Assembly (NCBI RefSeq): GCF_001949145.1
Contig: NW_019091411.1
Span: 98,352 to 162,351 of the forward strand
DNA from: Acanthaster planci
Taxonomy: Eukaryota; Echinodermata; Asteroidea; Valvatida; Acanthasteridae
Direction of reading: 5' to 3'
DNA: 64,000 bases
Shown one piece after another: positions 1 through 12,886 of the stretch. Below the pieces are notes generated by a model. The model was given only the letters and a program-made list of their open reading frames with translations, had not been told where the DNA came from and did no database searches. Position numbers and translations under genes: made by a program. Position 1 is the stretch's first letter; every line of letters starts with the position of its first letter.

Positions 1-236
1 TGTGGTGAGCTGGTAAGCTGTCTATCACTACCCAGCGGCTTACGCAGCAAGGTGTGGGGAGCTGGGTAGACACACCCATTATTGCCATCCAGTCAAAACT
101 TTCCAAAACTGTCCATCGTAATATTCTTACAACTGGGGATGGAAACCAAGTGGGAATGGTTTCCAAAGCTCCTGGTGAAGGCTAAAAGCCCTCACTGGAG
201 CTGAGAACATTCCTGTGCACCCATTACTCAACATAC

Positions 237-3200
237 CATGATGTTCCTGCTGTTGAGATAATAACGTGGGATGAGAGGCTCCATGGCATGCAGGAAGGCC
301 ATGCCTCGAGCAATGTCCACCGCAAAGCGAAGAGTCTGAGCTTGATCAATCATGACATCTATGGTGGACAAAAGGAATTTTTTGTGAGGTTTTTTTTTTG
401 GGGGGGGGGAGCTTTTTCTTCTTCAAACGCGCCAGCTCCAAACAGCACATAATGGGGTTACGACGTCAAATTTGAAGCAGAAATCACGCATGTTACCTAC
501 ACGCACAAGACACCAAGGATTAAAAAACATGCATAAGTTTGGAGCTACCGACCCCAAATGAGATTGACAATTTCAGTAATTGAACTGGCCCGGAGCACTG
601 CAAAGGTTGCATGACACTGGATATGAAGAAGTGGCTATTCACTACAAGTATAAGAAAAGAAGAAGTATTTCTCATCCAGGGAGAAATGTTGCAGTGGTAT
701 CCTACTGTTTATGTTACACAGCAAGGGGCGAGCTGGAGAGGCTGTTTGGACATTAAGCATCAGTTTCCAAGGGGAGATGGAGGGGAAGAATAAAAGTTCC
801 TCCTACCTGATGCCTCATGGAGAAGATGGTAGAGCGAACCATGGGGCAGGCGTTCACTCAGCACAATCAGGTTGGGCGGGCTGTTGACGCAGCCCAGCAC
901 GGCGTGGATGTTGGGGTGAGAGAAGATGCGGAGGCGGGGGAACTCCTCACCGAACTCTCGGGAGATGCGGGAGGTGATGTTGTTGACCCGCAAGACCTTG
1001 GCCATGACCTCTGTGCCTTGCCACATACCTTTCCACATCTGGGGACAGACAGGGTGATACATGGGTTGTCTCCTTTAATAATCATGGTGGAGGGGATCTA
1101 TTTATACTTCATCAAGGAAAACATAGTTATAACTGTTTAGATTGACTTTCAATCCAAAATACATTGAACAAAGACAGTTAAGTGGAGTGAGATTTCAGCT
1201 ACATCATGCAATCTTAATGACGTTATACTAGTGGCCTGCCATCTGAGCTACACGGCCCTTTGGCAATCTATAAATCAAAAGTTAAACTACCACTCTTGTA
1301 AATTTAAACAGACTACAGGAAAAGTAGAAAAACTCATTTGCGGCCTTACATATTCATGCAATACTGTGGAATCTGGAAAAAATTGGGAACCACAAGCCCA
1401 TTATATCCAGACTGTCAAACAAATCTGGTTGTTGATACTAACCGTCATTGAGAGGTTTCAAGAATTATGTTTTCTACAGGGAAACTCAATATACACAGGA
1501 CCTTGATTATTTTTCCCACAATAAATTAAAGAGCATACCTCCCCAGTTGGGCTGCTTCCAATTTTACTCTGCAACTTCACATGTTTGAGGTCGATCCCAG
1601 CAAATCTGGAGAGTGTTCCATCTCCTGCCAAAGACAGCAGAAAATATTTCGCAACATTTTGGAAGGAAATGTCAAGATCTGTTCACCAGTGTTGAAACTT
1701 TGTGACACATGGAGCTTGTACATTTTGAAGAGGCAAAACTGCCAGTCGAAAACTGTTTTTGCCTGTCGTCAGGACAGATGACCAGATGAGATAGAGCCAA
1801 CATTTATGTCATTTTGGAAATGGTAACTTACGTGTTCTTGTTTTCATGCCGCCCCAATTGCTGTTCTTGTAGGGTATTTTATTGAGGTCTTGTCCATTAG
1901 CTGCAGCGCGATCTGTGCAATGGAAGAAAGACAAATGACAAACTTAACTGTCTAGGCAAATGAAGTTGTTTTTAACACACTTTGAGCAACTTTACACCCG
2001 TTTTCAATTTATGAAGACTTGTTCAAATTGAGAACCCCAAACTTACTCATTGATAACATTTCTGAGAAAGGGTTATTGCCACGTACATGCTAACACAAAC
2101 AACAATGAATCACTAAACTTTAAAGGTAGCAGTGATGTATCGAAATTCCAGCAGTTTTCTGTGTAGGAATCAGTGCTATATTATGATTCCTCCCTGTGAT
2201 GACATCAAAGTTTGCTCATGAATGTGGAAATTTGCATTAGCACATAAATCAAAAAGCCACCAAAATGCCTTCCAAAATAGCGGGACAAAAATTGAAAACA
2301 AGGTTGATTGAAACACCAAGGTGAATCTTCAAGGACTGTAAAATGAAAACAATTGCATAGACCCTATAAATTCTAAACTTTGCCCTTATTTTTTCCCCAT
2401 ATAACGCTCCTACCCAAACATGACTAAGGTGCTGCCTAACTCTGGTAATTTTGTTGATCAGAACAATAAAAAGTGAAACTTCTTTTGGTTGTACATACAA
2501 CAACTGAATCCTGTTGAATTTGGCATGTATCAATTTTTGTTGAGCAGGGGGGTGTTGGGGGAGAAGGGAATCAACTGAATTTGTTTTTATTAAAATAATT
2601 ACATTGTTGAAACTGAAAATCATTTGATCTAGAACTGTGACTCAGAATTTCATGTAAAAATTTATCACGTTAAGCCGACATTACTTGTGTTATGTGCTTT
2701 GGTATTTTTACATGCATGATTCATGGCTGTATTCTGTTTAATGTTTTTGGACCTAAATTCATCTAAAACCTCTGAAATCAATGGTGGAATTGTTAATTAG
2801 TCACAAAGTGGATTACTGTGACATTTGAAATCCATGCAGTTGAAAAGTCAGAATTCTTGATGAGATTGAAGCCAAAATCCTTCATAATCGCATTCTTTGT
2901 GCACGTACATGTACTTGGATTTTCAAAAAGTGTCTGGCCCAACGTAAAGCAACAGTGGCTCAGCTGTACACTGTACCATTGTCACTCCCCGTCCCACTTC
3001 CTTATAGGAAGATCGAGAAGAGTTTTGGCCAATGGGAAAGGCAGGATGAATCTTTCAACAAGATGAGGGTCATGTACCTTTCAGAACACTGGCAAGTCCA
3101 GGTTTGGCTTTGTCTAATGGTGTGTCTCCAAATTTGTTGCAAAGGCTGACTAAGGCACCACTGTTGACAAGATCCTGCACGATGGAATGAAGCAAACATG

Positions 3201-6200
3201 GAATATATTGAAATGTACATCTAGAAAAGAGCAAACTAAACCAAGACCTTAGAAATCCTTACAACAATGCCATCAGGACGTGAGTTTGGGTAAAGCCCTT
3301 CCTGAGCCAATGTAGCCCACAAGGTTGGTGTTAATCACTGAAATGACTGAAGAAACATGTATTTCTCTTATCCCTGGATGAGATTCAGGTCCATCACAGC
3401 TAATGCTAGTACCATTCACCCTCCTGGGTGGAGAGAGGCCAAGAGGGGAAAAGTGACTTGACCAAGGTCACAACATATGTCCAGCTGCTGGATTCGAACC
3501 CGCAAACTCACAGCTGGAAGTTACAAACCCTAACCAACTCCACCACACACCCCTCCAGAGGGGACAATGTACCACAATGTATGGGCCAACTTTGGTTTGG
3601 GCACCCAAAATCTTTCAGGGTCGCCATGAGGAGTAAAACCTTGGATGGAGGGATTTTGGCAGGAGTCAATTATATGCAACTTTCTAGGGTAATGTTACTG
3701 TGTACAGTAGGACAACACCATCCACACACATGATGTACCATCATATGTATCATCACTACTGATTCAAAGTGACTTGAATTTGGAGTTTACAAGTCCCAAC
3801 CCAGCATAAAAGAAAAGCAATCAGATTTGCATAAGAAGTCTCTGGTTCCACATACATGTAACTGTATGCCGGAGTCATTCAGATGAGAATGGCATGCCGT
3901 GGAATTGGTCACTTGTTTCTTACTCAGAAACAAACCAACTGAGTGTGAGACTTACATCGGCAATGAGTTCATAATTCCAGAAGCAGGCATAGTGTAGTGG
4001 GGTGTTACCATGCTCGTTGACTGCATTCACGTCAGCTCGTAACTGAAGAAGCTATGTAGACCAAAACAGGCAACTTGTTATTCATCAAATTCTGACACTT
4101 ACAGAGTACCTTCAGGCAAACTTGAATTCTTCATTCTGATTGGCCGATCTATGGCAACAAAGAGTGTATAACTCTTGACATACATGTATAACTGTGTTGC
4201 ACAGTCCACGTCAAACCCCGTGTAATGCACTGTTGTAACTCAACACACCGTGCTATTTTTACACTAAAAGCAAACACACATTTGCATGACTGTAAATTCA
4301 TTACGTAGCGCATTTACCCGTGCTGATCGTCACATGCATTTAAACGCACATACACTCATTACTGCACGTCAAGTCTGCTTGAAGATAGAATCGTTATCAT
4401 GGTATACGGGACACAGACACACTACATTATTCAGTGGTCTACTCACGCTCAGTACATGTATGTCACCTTTACATACAAGTGTATGGATCCAGTGAGCAGA
4501 CCAGACCGCTTTCCTTGTGCCTACAACTTGTACATGTATGGGCAGCCAAAGTAGCAGAATAACAACACTCTTTGTTTGGAGTTTGATTTGACCTCGAATG
4601 TGCTCAAAATGTGCATTTGTGCCATAAATTTTAAAGAGGGTTGTATTTGCATTTAGTGTTTAGTAATACACTTATTATTATCTGATGTTTCAAAAGCTCT
4701 TGGAATGCTTTACACTCAGGGAATTATTCTTTTACTTTTGTACTGATGGCAGCCATAGTTTCAGTAGCTTCTTATGCAAAAAACCCACAACTTATATGTA
4801 AAATGAGCAGACCTTAATTTCCTTAAATTGTATCATAGTACGTTAACCTTGTGCTGTTCAAAGCATACAGGCTGTCATACTAGAGCTTGATTTGCAAAAG
4901 AAAGTGAAAACATTTTGTAGTTTGTTCAACAGTTGAATAGATTATTCACTGTGTACAGTACTTCATTATATGCAGCTGAGTGATGTTTTGTAAAACAGCG
5001 TGGTGTAAACTATTAAAGTTAACTGTGATCGGATGTACAAAACTGAGCACAATAAACTTTAACTGCAATTAGCAAAAATGAAGAAAACAAATACATCTAA
5101 TGTATCTTCTATCACAAGAGAGTAACCATGGCTTTATTTTATTAGGCTACGATAAATGAAACTTCAGTGGGTATGAAACAAATGGACTTTGCAAAAACAA
5201 ATTATATGGAGAAAAAAAAGGATGTCCAGTAATCAGACTTCTCTTCCAAGGTTGGGTACAGAATCTACTTAAACCTTTTGTCCAAATTTAGGTTTGTTTC
5301 CAAAGATTTGGCAATGAGACTGGCAGGGAAATGTGACGCTAAGATACTAAATTCTTTCTAAACTGATACAATTCTTCACCTTTTGCACAATATCGCGATG
5401 GCCGTGTGCCGAGGCAAGATGCAATGCTGTGTCATCACCCATATTGGTGGCATTGATCTTAGCTCCTCGACCAATCAGCATCTCGACGATGTTGGTGCGG
5501 CCTTCCTTACAGGCCCAATGCATGGGACTGAAACCATGGTCATCACTGCAGAGGGAAAAGGTTTGTTCCATCCCAATCAAATTGTTCATACATGTACACT
5601 AATTGTGACCCACTCTGTGAAACTGAGTCACAAGTTGCCAGAGGCACATTTGAGTTGAAGGCCTTTAAAGGAATCTTGCTCAATGTAAAGCAACAGGAGT
5701 CCTAAACATGTTTCACACACATAATGTCCATTTTCATCGTGATAATACCATGGCTCTGGCAATTTCTGGCTCATTTTCACACAATGGGTCCAAGTTATAT
5801 GTGAGTGAAAGTATGAGACATGGACAAGTACGCACAACCTACTACACATAAGCCATTGATGAGATAACGCACACAAATTCTTAGCCTCCTTGGCCAAATT
5901 TTATCCATTCCCAAACAATGTGGACTATTTATAGATAAGCGTATTCAATAGCATTTTGTATACGTAAATTGTTTGGTCTGTTGAAACAATCATTTTTCTT
6001 TAATTCAGAAGTTGCATATAACAAGTGAAAGGAAACACACATGCATGCAATGAAGTTTTTGTAAGCTCACTTTTAATGCCAATTTGTACTCTTCTTCAAA
6101 GTGCGAAAATAATTTGAAATCCTTGTGGAGTTCAGTGTACTAAAAGTGCACTCTTTTAAACTTTGAAAAATTGTCCAAACTTTTCTATAAGAATGAGGGC

Positions 6201-7555
6201 CCTGTTGCTGTGATGTAAATCAGAGAGGATGCTGTGAAGTAAATCAGAGAGGATGCTGCTCCGTCTTCATATTACAAAGCTCACATTTTAAAGTCCTAAT
6301 TTGTTCTTTGAAACCATTTCTGAGAAAACATTGCCTGCTGGCTTATTGGTCAATTGGAAATTTATGATTGCAAACTGTGCACAAATCAATGCAACATTGA
6401 GGTTCAGTGCCCTTGATGACATCGCAGTTTTGCTCATACATATGCAAAGCTGCATTAGCATAAAAACAACAAGGCCCAAAAATGCAGATTAAAATTACAA
6501 TTTGAAACATAAAGCTGCAATTTCAAGGCCTGTAGTGGAATCATTCTATTATATGATCTCTTTAACTCCACACAGATCAACTTGCTGGAAATTTCCTACA
6601 GACTTCCTTCCTGTCACAATCTGGGACTGCAAAAATAACACCGTACTAAAGGTGCAGACATCCGGACTGTCCACTCAGTTTTCAATTTCTAATATTTCAG
6701 ATTTGATAGATTTTTATGTGATCCTGTATTTTCATTCGTATTGGTGATGGGAAAATGCACAAAAGAACATTTAAGTTGCATGTAAAAGAGAATTAAATTT
6801 TAAAAAAATGTGAGTTACCAAATCAGCACAATATTTTTTAAAGAGGGAAATGAGTAAAGTAGCTTAGCACCACAAACATGTATGCAGAATGCTCCATACT
6901 AGTCCCAAGATACTGAACTCAATACATACCTTCTAAATATGATGGTAAAGATATACAGTACATGTACATGTACTATGGACAAGCAGCACATCTGAATGAT
7001 ACAATAAATTTATGGTTCAAAAAGTTTTCCCACATTTCATCATTATCAAAAGAAATAAAATACCGTACCATACTTTAACTAATGTTAAACCTACTAGGAA
7101 GAGTTCCACACACAGATAACCAGAGCACACCTAAATCAGACTGCTTCAGTATTTTACCTGCTAAATTTGACTTCTGTGATTGTTTTCTGATGGCTGATTC
7201 ACCACTGTAGGGAAATCTTAGTGATGTCCATGTGTGGAACTCTTTCATTGTTCAAAGCTATTTATAGTCACCACGGTATAGGGCCACTCGGTTTGGACTA
7301 TTTTGAGTGAAAGGAATTAATGGAAGCAAAAGCCTATGAAAGGTACTTGGACCCTACTATCTGAGTATTGCCCGACCATGTCCAAATGTAAAAAAAGCGA
7401 TTTGTAAGGTCCAAGTTACTCGGACTAAACTGGGAAGGGCTTGTTGGGAAATTCCAATGGACTTACCCTTGGTTTGGGTCATTCTCCACATTGTCTAACC
7501 ATACTCGTACATGCATGGCATTGCCATCACGAATCTGAGAGAAAATATCCTCCAT
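237..7555 (-). CDS. ILK: Integrin-linked kinase (ILK), exons 1-8, C-terminus beyond left edge
   Basis: Scaffold pseudokinase of the ILK-PINCH-parvin complex at integrin adhesions. Coding exons on the minus strand in order: 7467-7555, 5380-5545, 3956-4051, 3078-3174, 1832-1912, 1539-1624, 807-1038, 237-358. All have GT-AG borders and their phases join into 323 codons. The start is [12 protein letters not shown], matching the ILK N-terminus. Residues 1-150 form the ankyrin repeats ([46 protein letters not shown]), which in the family bind PINCH. The kinase-like domain starts near residue 190 and keeps the nucleotide-site lysine (VMAKVLRV, about K219). The catalytic-loop segment reads [10 protein letters not shown], so the usual HRD aspartate is missing, as in all ILKs. 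The family is about 450 residues, so some 125-130 C-terminal residues lie to the left of base 1. The gene is divergent from RRP8. Identification is very secure. Confidence 0.96.
1913..3077 (-). repeat. ILK intron 4 with dispersed repeat copy
   Basis: The stretch at about 2185-2345 resembles 6405-6555 in the same orientation. Both share a block running tgatgacatc, then gtttgctcat or gttttgctcat, then gcattagca and aaggcctg or aaggactg. It is a diverged interspersed repeat of unknown class. The rest of the intron shows nothing recognisable. Confidence 0.45.
3375..3560 (-). repeat. tRNA-derived SINE copy A (minus orientation)
   Basis: Read on the minus strand, this contains a pol III B-box-like GGGTTCGAATCC (plus strand ggattcgaaccc near 3491), followed by a conserved tail that reads ccaaggtcacaac and cctgggtggagagagg on the plus strand. 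The same blocks occur at 28557-28814 and, more decayed, at 18405-18545. It lies in an ILK intron. The layout (tRNA-like head plus conserved central domain) resembles CORE/MIR-type SINEs. Family membership is inferred. Confidence 0.65.
4052..5379 (-). other. ILK intron 2 (nothing recognised)
   Basis: Non-coding sequence between the ankyrin exons. I see no gene, RNA gene or clear repeat apart from scattered tacatgta words. Confidence 0.55.
5546..7466 (-). other. ILK intron 1 (non-coding, AT-rich)
   Basis: No coding exon is recognisable. It holds a 24-bp unit present twice in tandem near 6208-6256 (core gtaaatcagagaggatgc), one copy of a dispersed repeat shared with 2185-2345, and a short ACATGT run near 6959-6975. 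The short reading frames here do not resemble any family I know. Confidence 0.6.
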
Positions 7556-9041
7556 CTTCTTTGCTGTCTCTGCCGAGTCTAGTCAAACTCTAATGTCAGT
7601 TTAGACTTCAATGATGATGTCTGAATGTTTGTTGTGACATTCAAATATGAAAACTTTACAGAGGAGATCTATGAAACTAGGCTTGTCATCCTAGCCGCAG
7701 CTAACAAACTGTGACCATGGGATAACGGTCGGTCAGTTAGTCCGTTGACGACACGTCAGTTATCCATGCCTGCAGGCTACACAGCGGTGTTAGGTTTCAG
7801 TGCGCGTAACTTGTGCAGGGTGATATCCGCCCATCCCAGCTAACTCCGCCAACTTTCAGAACAAAATTTCCAAGCAAAGTGTACGAATTTATAGATTACA
7901 AGGATGACAAGAGTAAGCTTCAATCCAATATTTCGTGATAGGTCCAAGCCAAAACCCCAAAAACGTCCGACATCAAAGACAAAAAGTATCACAACGAGGA
8001 GTTCTTGTTACATGAGTTAACTAAACCGCTAAAATGCTTTCGGGATGACAGAACGGTGCCAGTATACAGTCGATGCCTACCGATAGTAGGCTGGTGACTC
8101 GGATAGCGATGATCAATTTTGATAAAGAGGAGTCCAGGTGCCACAATAATTGGTTAAGGTCAACGAACTCTTGCAAACTTCAAGCCAAATAAGGTCACGG
8201 AATGTTTATAATAAATAGCTCCCTCTATCTAGTAAAAGAAAAAGGAAGTTCTGGGGTCATAACCTTCTGACAAGAGAGGGCGTCCTTTAAAATGTGCATT
8301 TTCCTCATGGCGTAGGCCAACACTTCAAGACCACCAAGTGTATTGTACTACTTTCAGTACTTGTAAGTTGCACTTTAGTTTGTCTGTTGATGATGGAACT
8401 TTGGTTAAAGCTGGAAACAGCTTTTTGCTGTCCGATTTCAATATGATTTTTACATTCACCCCAGGGATTTAGGGTTTATCCTTCAGGGGTGTTAGCAAAT
8501 GTTGTTCATGTCTGTTGTTTCACTTGGCTTTGTATCCAGTGTCTGTTTTTCCGGACAGTGACATGCCTGAGACATAATAAATGACATGAAATAAAATTTG
8601 AACATGCTAAAAGGTGATCTGGGTCACGAGCCAAGTCCTAATTCCTGTTCGTGCTAGGCATGCTAGGCTTACCCCAGAACTGTGTTGGAGCATAGCAGAT
8701 GTCGAGCCCCAGTGGGGTACATACAGCCACAGGCATGACAGGGTAGGCCTTAGCAACACAATGGAGGGCTACCCTCACCTCCCATCAAGGGTTTGAATGA
8801 AGAACTAGGCCTATGCCTACATGTTGAGATAATGAACAAAAGAATTAAACAGAAGATGCTTCATCATGTCAGTTCACAACCCTTCAGTTCACGTGTGGAA
8901 ATGTTTACCACTGACATGAGTGGGCACTGGGCAGAAGGATCAAAACGATAAAGAAAGTACGACAAGTGTCACAACAATTGCATTGTTTGTACATCCTTCA
9001 TGGAAGCCAGTAACACATTTGTTTGTGGGTATTTGCTGCAG
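7556..9041. promoter_or_regulatory. Divergent ILK/RRP8 intergenic promoter region
   Basis: About 1.5 kb separates the ILK start codon (7555, minus) from the RRP8 start codon (9042, plus). It should hold both transcription starts and 5' UTRs. A GGAAGT word (ETS-like core) lies near 8254 and an AGAGGGCG word near 8275-8282. The RRP8 ATG follows directly after tttgctgcag, a good splice acceptor, so RRP8 may have a non-coding first exon nearer to ILK. No TATA box could be assigned. The promoter role is inferred from gene orientation. Confidence 0.6.
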
Positions 9042-12000
9042 ATGGATTTTCTAGATGTCTGTGATGCGGAAAACTGGGGTGATTCATCTGATGCAAAAGA
9101 CCTCCATGCCAAGTTGTTCAGTCCACGGAATGGAACAGCTGTGGCAAGTCCCAAGTCCAATGTAAAGTGTCGTTTATAAGTGTCGTTTGTGAAACTTTCA
9201 AGCCCATTTTATCATGATTGTTAAAAAATGTTGAAAAAAAAAGCTTCACATTTAATCACTGTGATTTTTCTTTTCCTCAGAAATCCAATGCAACCAGAAA
9301 GAAACAGACTACGGTCGGTGAAGAACAGACTGGAAGCAAAAAGGCAAAGAACACTAAGAATCAAGGGTCTGGAAATTGGCAACATGGTTCAAAGGATGAG
9401 AGGGAAGCCAGTAGACTATCAGAACAGAGTGAGAATGCTGGTACATCACCTAAAAATGCTAAGGTGAAGAAGAAAAAGAAGAGGCAAGTTGACGACAGTG
9501 AAAGCAGAGCACCACCCAAGAAACAGAAAGTGGTGCAGTCAATGGATGATTCTATCACAGGGGAGGAACGGGACAGGGAACATCTACAAGAACCTAGTAA
9601 ATCTGAGCCACTTGCTGAAGACCAAAATGTGAAGATGAGCAAGAAAAAGATGAGAAAACGGAAGCCCCGAAATAACAAATTCAAGACAGCTGAGTTTGGC
9701 TATGTGGCACCACAGAGTAAAGCTGTGAGATCAGACACTGAGTTGAAAACTCCATCTCAGAGTCTAACTGGAAAATTTAACCCACAGAATTCAGAGTTAG
9801 AAGGAAAGGCCGACAAAAATAGTGAGAAACCTGCCAGGAAAACATCCAAAAAAGCCAAACACAAAAATGCCATCCTACCGATAGAAGAGTTGAATGCAAG
9901 GACACCATCAAAACACAAGGTGAAGATCTCATCGGAAGGTGAGCAGTTGCCCACCAAAAACAAAGGAAAGAAAAAGCTGTCTACAAATTTTGGCAAGCCA
10001 GCGGATGTTGGAAATGAAGTTGAGAAGCAACGGACAAAGCCAGCAAACAAATCCCAAAATGTTATGAGCAGAATCAATTCAGTCACCCCTGCAAAAACGG
10101 AGGTTACAGCCACCGGTTCAACAACTGCATGTCAAAGGGAGGAGAATAGCAAGATGACAGATGATCAAGACGAAGACTCAGTGTCAGAGTCAGATGAACC
10201 TCTGCTTGACCCATCTGCTAGGCAGGCCCTCAGGTCTAAGATGGAGGCCCAGCTTCAGTCAGCCCACTTCCGCTACCTGAATGAGCAGCTGTACAAGACC
10301 ACTGGCTCGCAGGCTCAAAGGCTGATGGAGCAAGATCGGGAAGCCTTCAACATCTACCACCAGGGGTTCTCCCAGCAGGTCAGGAAGTGGCCCGTCAACC
10401 CCCTGGACAAATTCATTGAGGACCTGAAGTCCAGGCGAGTATCAGGTGCCAACTGGGATGGCTTGGTTATCACATCAGCCAGATTTTATCATTCAAAGAA
10501 TCAGCATTTCATTCATTATTGCTCTTTGTGCTCACTTCAACAGGTTTGTAAGGAAAAACCAATACTACTCACAGTACTCATGAGCAGAACCAGTAGTTGC
10601 TTAGCAGTTAACTCAAGCCTTCTCTGGAGATTTTGCGTGTGACCAATATATATGTACAATACAACGTTGATAAGTTTTGCTCACAAGGATGAAATTTCTT
10701 CTCAGGGAATTGTCTGTTACATAAGAATGATTGAAAGTCAGCATGTACTTAGAAATGAACAAGAATAACAACAAAACTGTCAAACTAAATTTATCTTGCA
10801 GGCCAGCCAGCCTCGTTGTTGGCGACTTTGGTTGCGGAGAGGCACGCATCGCACAAAGCGTCCACCAGACTGTCCACTCATTTGACCTTTGTGCACTGAA
10901 TGAGTATGTGCAAGTCTGCAACATGGAAAAGGTGCGCAATTGTACATGCCCCCCCACCCTGCTTCAGGCTTGTCCCCACCCCCCGTCTGCAATTGGAAAA
11001 TATGAAAAAAGAGCTTTGTAAAGCATTGCTACTATTGACATAGAGTTTTACTTTAAAACAATGAGGTCTCCAAACAACCGTACTGGATTTAAAGCTACTG
11101 TCCAGAAAGACTGTTAAGTCCTTTCATGCAATTGTGTGTACAAAGTTTACGAATGTTACATTGTCATGTACCAAACTCTTTTGAACATCACTCTATAACC
11201 TTAGTGTAACTGACAATTTCCAAGAGATTTGGAAAGGAGACGGGCAGGAGCTAGCTATGCTGAGAAGACAACCTAGCGTGTTATTCGTATAAGGGTAACA
11301 CTTGAACATTTGGAAAGTACTGTAATATACCCCTTCAAGTACTTGGCTTTGCATGGCCATATGTCCCACTCGCACAACGGGCTGCCTTTGCATGTATCCC
11401 GTGGTTAACTTTTGTCTCATTCTGTGAACAGGTACCAGTGAAGAGTAACAGTCTGGATGTGGCCATATTCTGCTTGTCCCTGATGGGAACCAACTGGATA
11501 AGTTACCTCAAGGAGGCCAACAGAGTCCTCAAAATGAAGTGAGTGGTCACTGTCTGGCTTATACGTTCATAGCCTCGTATCTGGATGTCTCAAGTGAATT
11601 CCTATCCGGCATCTCAGGATGTTTCGGGGTGTTGAGATTGTAGAAAGTTCAGGGATCTTGAGGCTAACTGTACATGTCAGTTTTTGAGACACTTTTCTCC
11701 GAATTTGTTTTTTCCCCTAAAGGGGTAAGCTGAAGATAGCCGAAGTTGCCAGCAGATTTGCATCGGTCGCCGAATTCCTGAAGATCTTGAAGCAACTTGG
11801 TTTCAAGAAAGAATCAAAGGTATCACATACACGGACATATTTCTTTTACATGTTGGCTACGTAGATGGTTCCTTCTTTAACTCATAGATTGTCAGAATAA
11901 AAATGCAATCTGCAGCAGAGCAGGTCTGGCTTAGTATTCCACATTCTTTTGTGTCCTACTTTCCAGTAGTTGTTTTGGGTATTTCTTTGTTCCTTAAAAA

Positions 12001-12138
12001 AATCCATCCTTTATATCCCAATAGGATTATTCCAACAAGATGTTCCTGATGTTCAGCTTCATCAAGGAGGCACCCCCTAAGACTGTAGCCTCGGAGAAGG
12101 GTGAGGTTTTGCGACCCTGCCTCTACAAACGACGCTGA
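9042..12138 (+). CDS. RRP8: Ribosomal RNA-processing protein 8 (nucleomethylin), complete
   Basis: Nucleolar Rossmann-fold methyltransferase family. Yeast Rrp8 makes an m1A in large-subunit rRNA, and mammalian RRP8 also belongs to the energy-dependent nucleolar silencing complex. Exons: 9042-9161, 9281-10434, 10802-10931, 11432-11538, 11723-11819, 12025-12138, giving 573 residues. The N-terminal ~350 residues are lysine-rich and low-complexity, as expected for nucleolar targeting. The RRP8 core starts near residue 356 ([20 protein letters not shown]). The SAM motif I is VVGDFGCGE (D433-G437), followed by [14 protein letters not shown] and the family-typical end LRPCLYKRR. Intron 2 appears to be GC-AG (ccag|gcgagt): that donor restores SRPASLVV, matching the family, whereas the nearby GT sites break the frame or alter the motif. 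The long acidic/basic N-terminus sits almost entirely in exon 2. Identification is very secure. Confidence 0.95.
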
Positions 12139-12243
12139 CATGCGAGCTACAGCAACACAGCAATCCAACCACCGACTCACCGAGGATGTTGGCAATATAT
12201 GGGCTACTCCACAGGCACCTTTGCTAATTTCCAAGTACTTCTT

Positions 12244-12886
12244 NNNNNNNNNNNNNNNNNNNNNNNNNNNNNNNNNNNNNNNNNNNNNNNNNNNNNNNNN
12301 NNNNNNNNNNNNNNNNNNNNNNNNNNNNNNNNNNNNNNNNNNNNNNNNNNNNNNNNNNNNNNNNNNNNNNNNNNNNNNNNNNNNNNNNNNNNNNNNNNNN
12401 NNNNNNNNNNNNNNNNNNNNNNNNNNNNNNNNNNNNNNNNNNNNNNNNNNNNNNNNNNNNNNNNNNNNNNNNNNNNNNNNNNNNNNNNNNNNNNNNNNNN
12501 NNNNNNNNNNNNNNNNNNNNNNNNNNNNNNNNNNNNNNNNNNNNNNNNNNNNNNNNNNNNNNNNNNNNNNNNNNNNNNNNNNNNNNNNNNNNNNNNNNNN
12601 NNNNNNNNNNNNNNNNNNNNNNNNNNNNNNNNNNNNNNNNNNNNNNNNNNNNNNNNNNNNNNNNNNNNNNNNNNNNNNNNNNNNNNNNNNNNNNNNNNNN
12701 NNNNNNNNNNNNNNNNNNNNNNNNNNNNNNNNNNNNNNNNNNNNNNNNNNNNNNNNNNNNNNNNNNNNNNNNNNNNNNNNNNNNNNNNNNNNNNNNNNNN
12801 NNNNNNNNNNNNNNNNNNNNNNNNNNNNNNNNNNNNNNNNNNNNNNNNNNNNNNNNNNNNNNNNNNNNNNNNNNNNNNNNNNNNNN
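12244..12886. other. Assembly gap (643 N)
   Basis: A run of unresolved bases just downstream of the RRP8 stop codon. It probably hides the RRP8 3' UTR and polyadenylation site. Apparent reading frames across it are meaningless. Confidence 0.99.

Noticed and set aside
9361-10113. Minus-strand phenylalanine-rich frames
   Set aside because: They are the antisense of the lysine-rich RRP8 exon 2 (AAG read as CTT).
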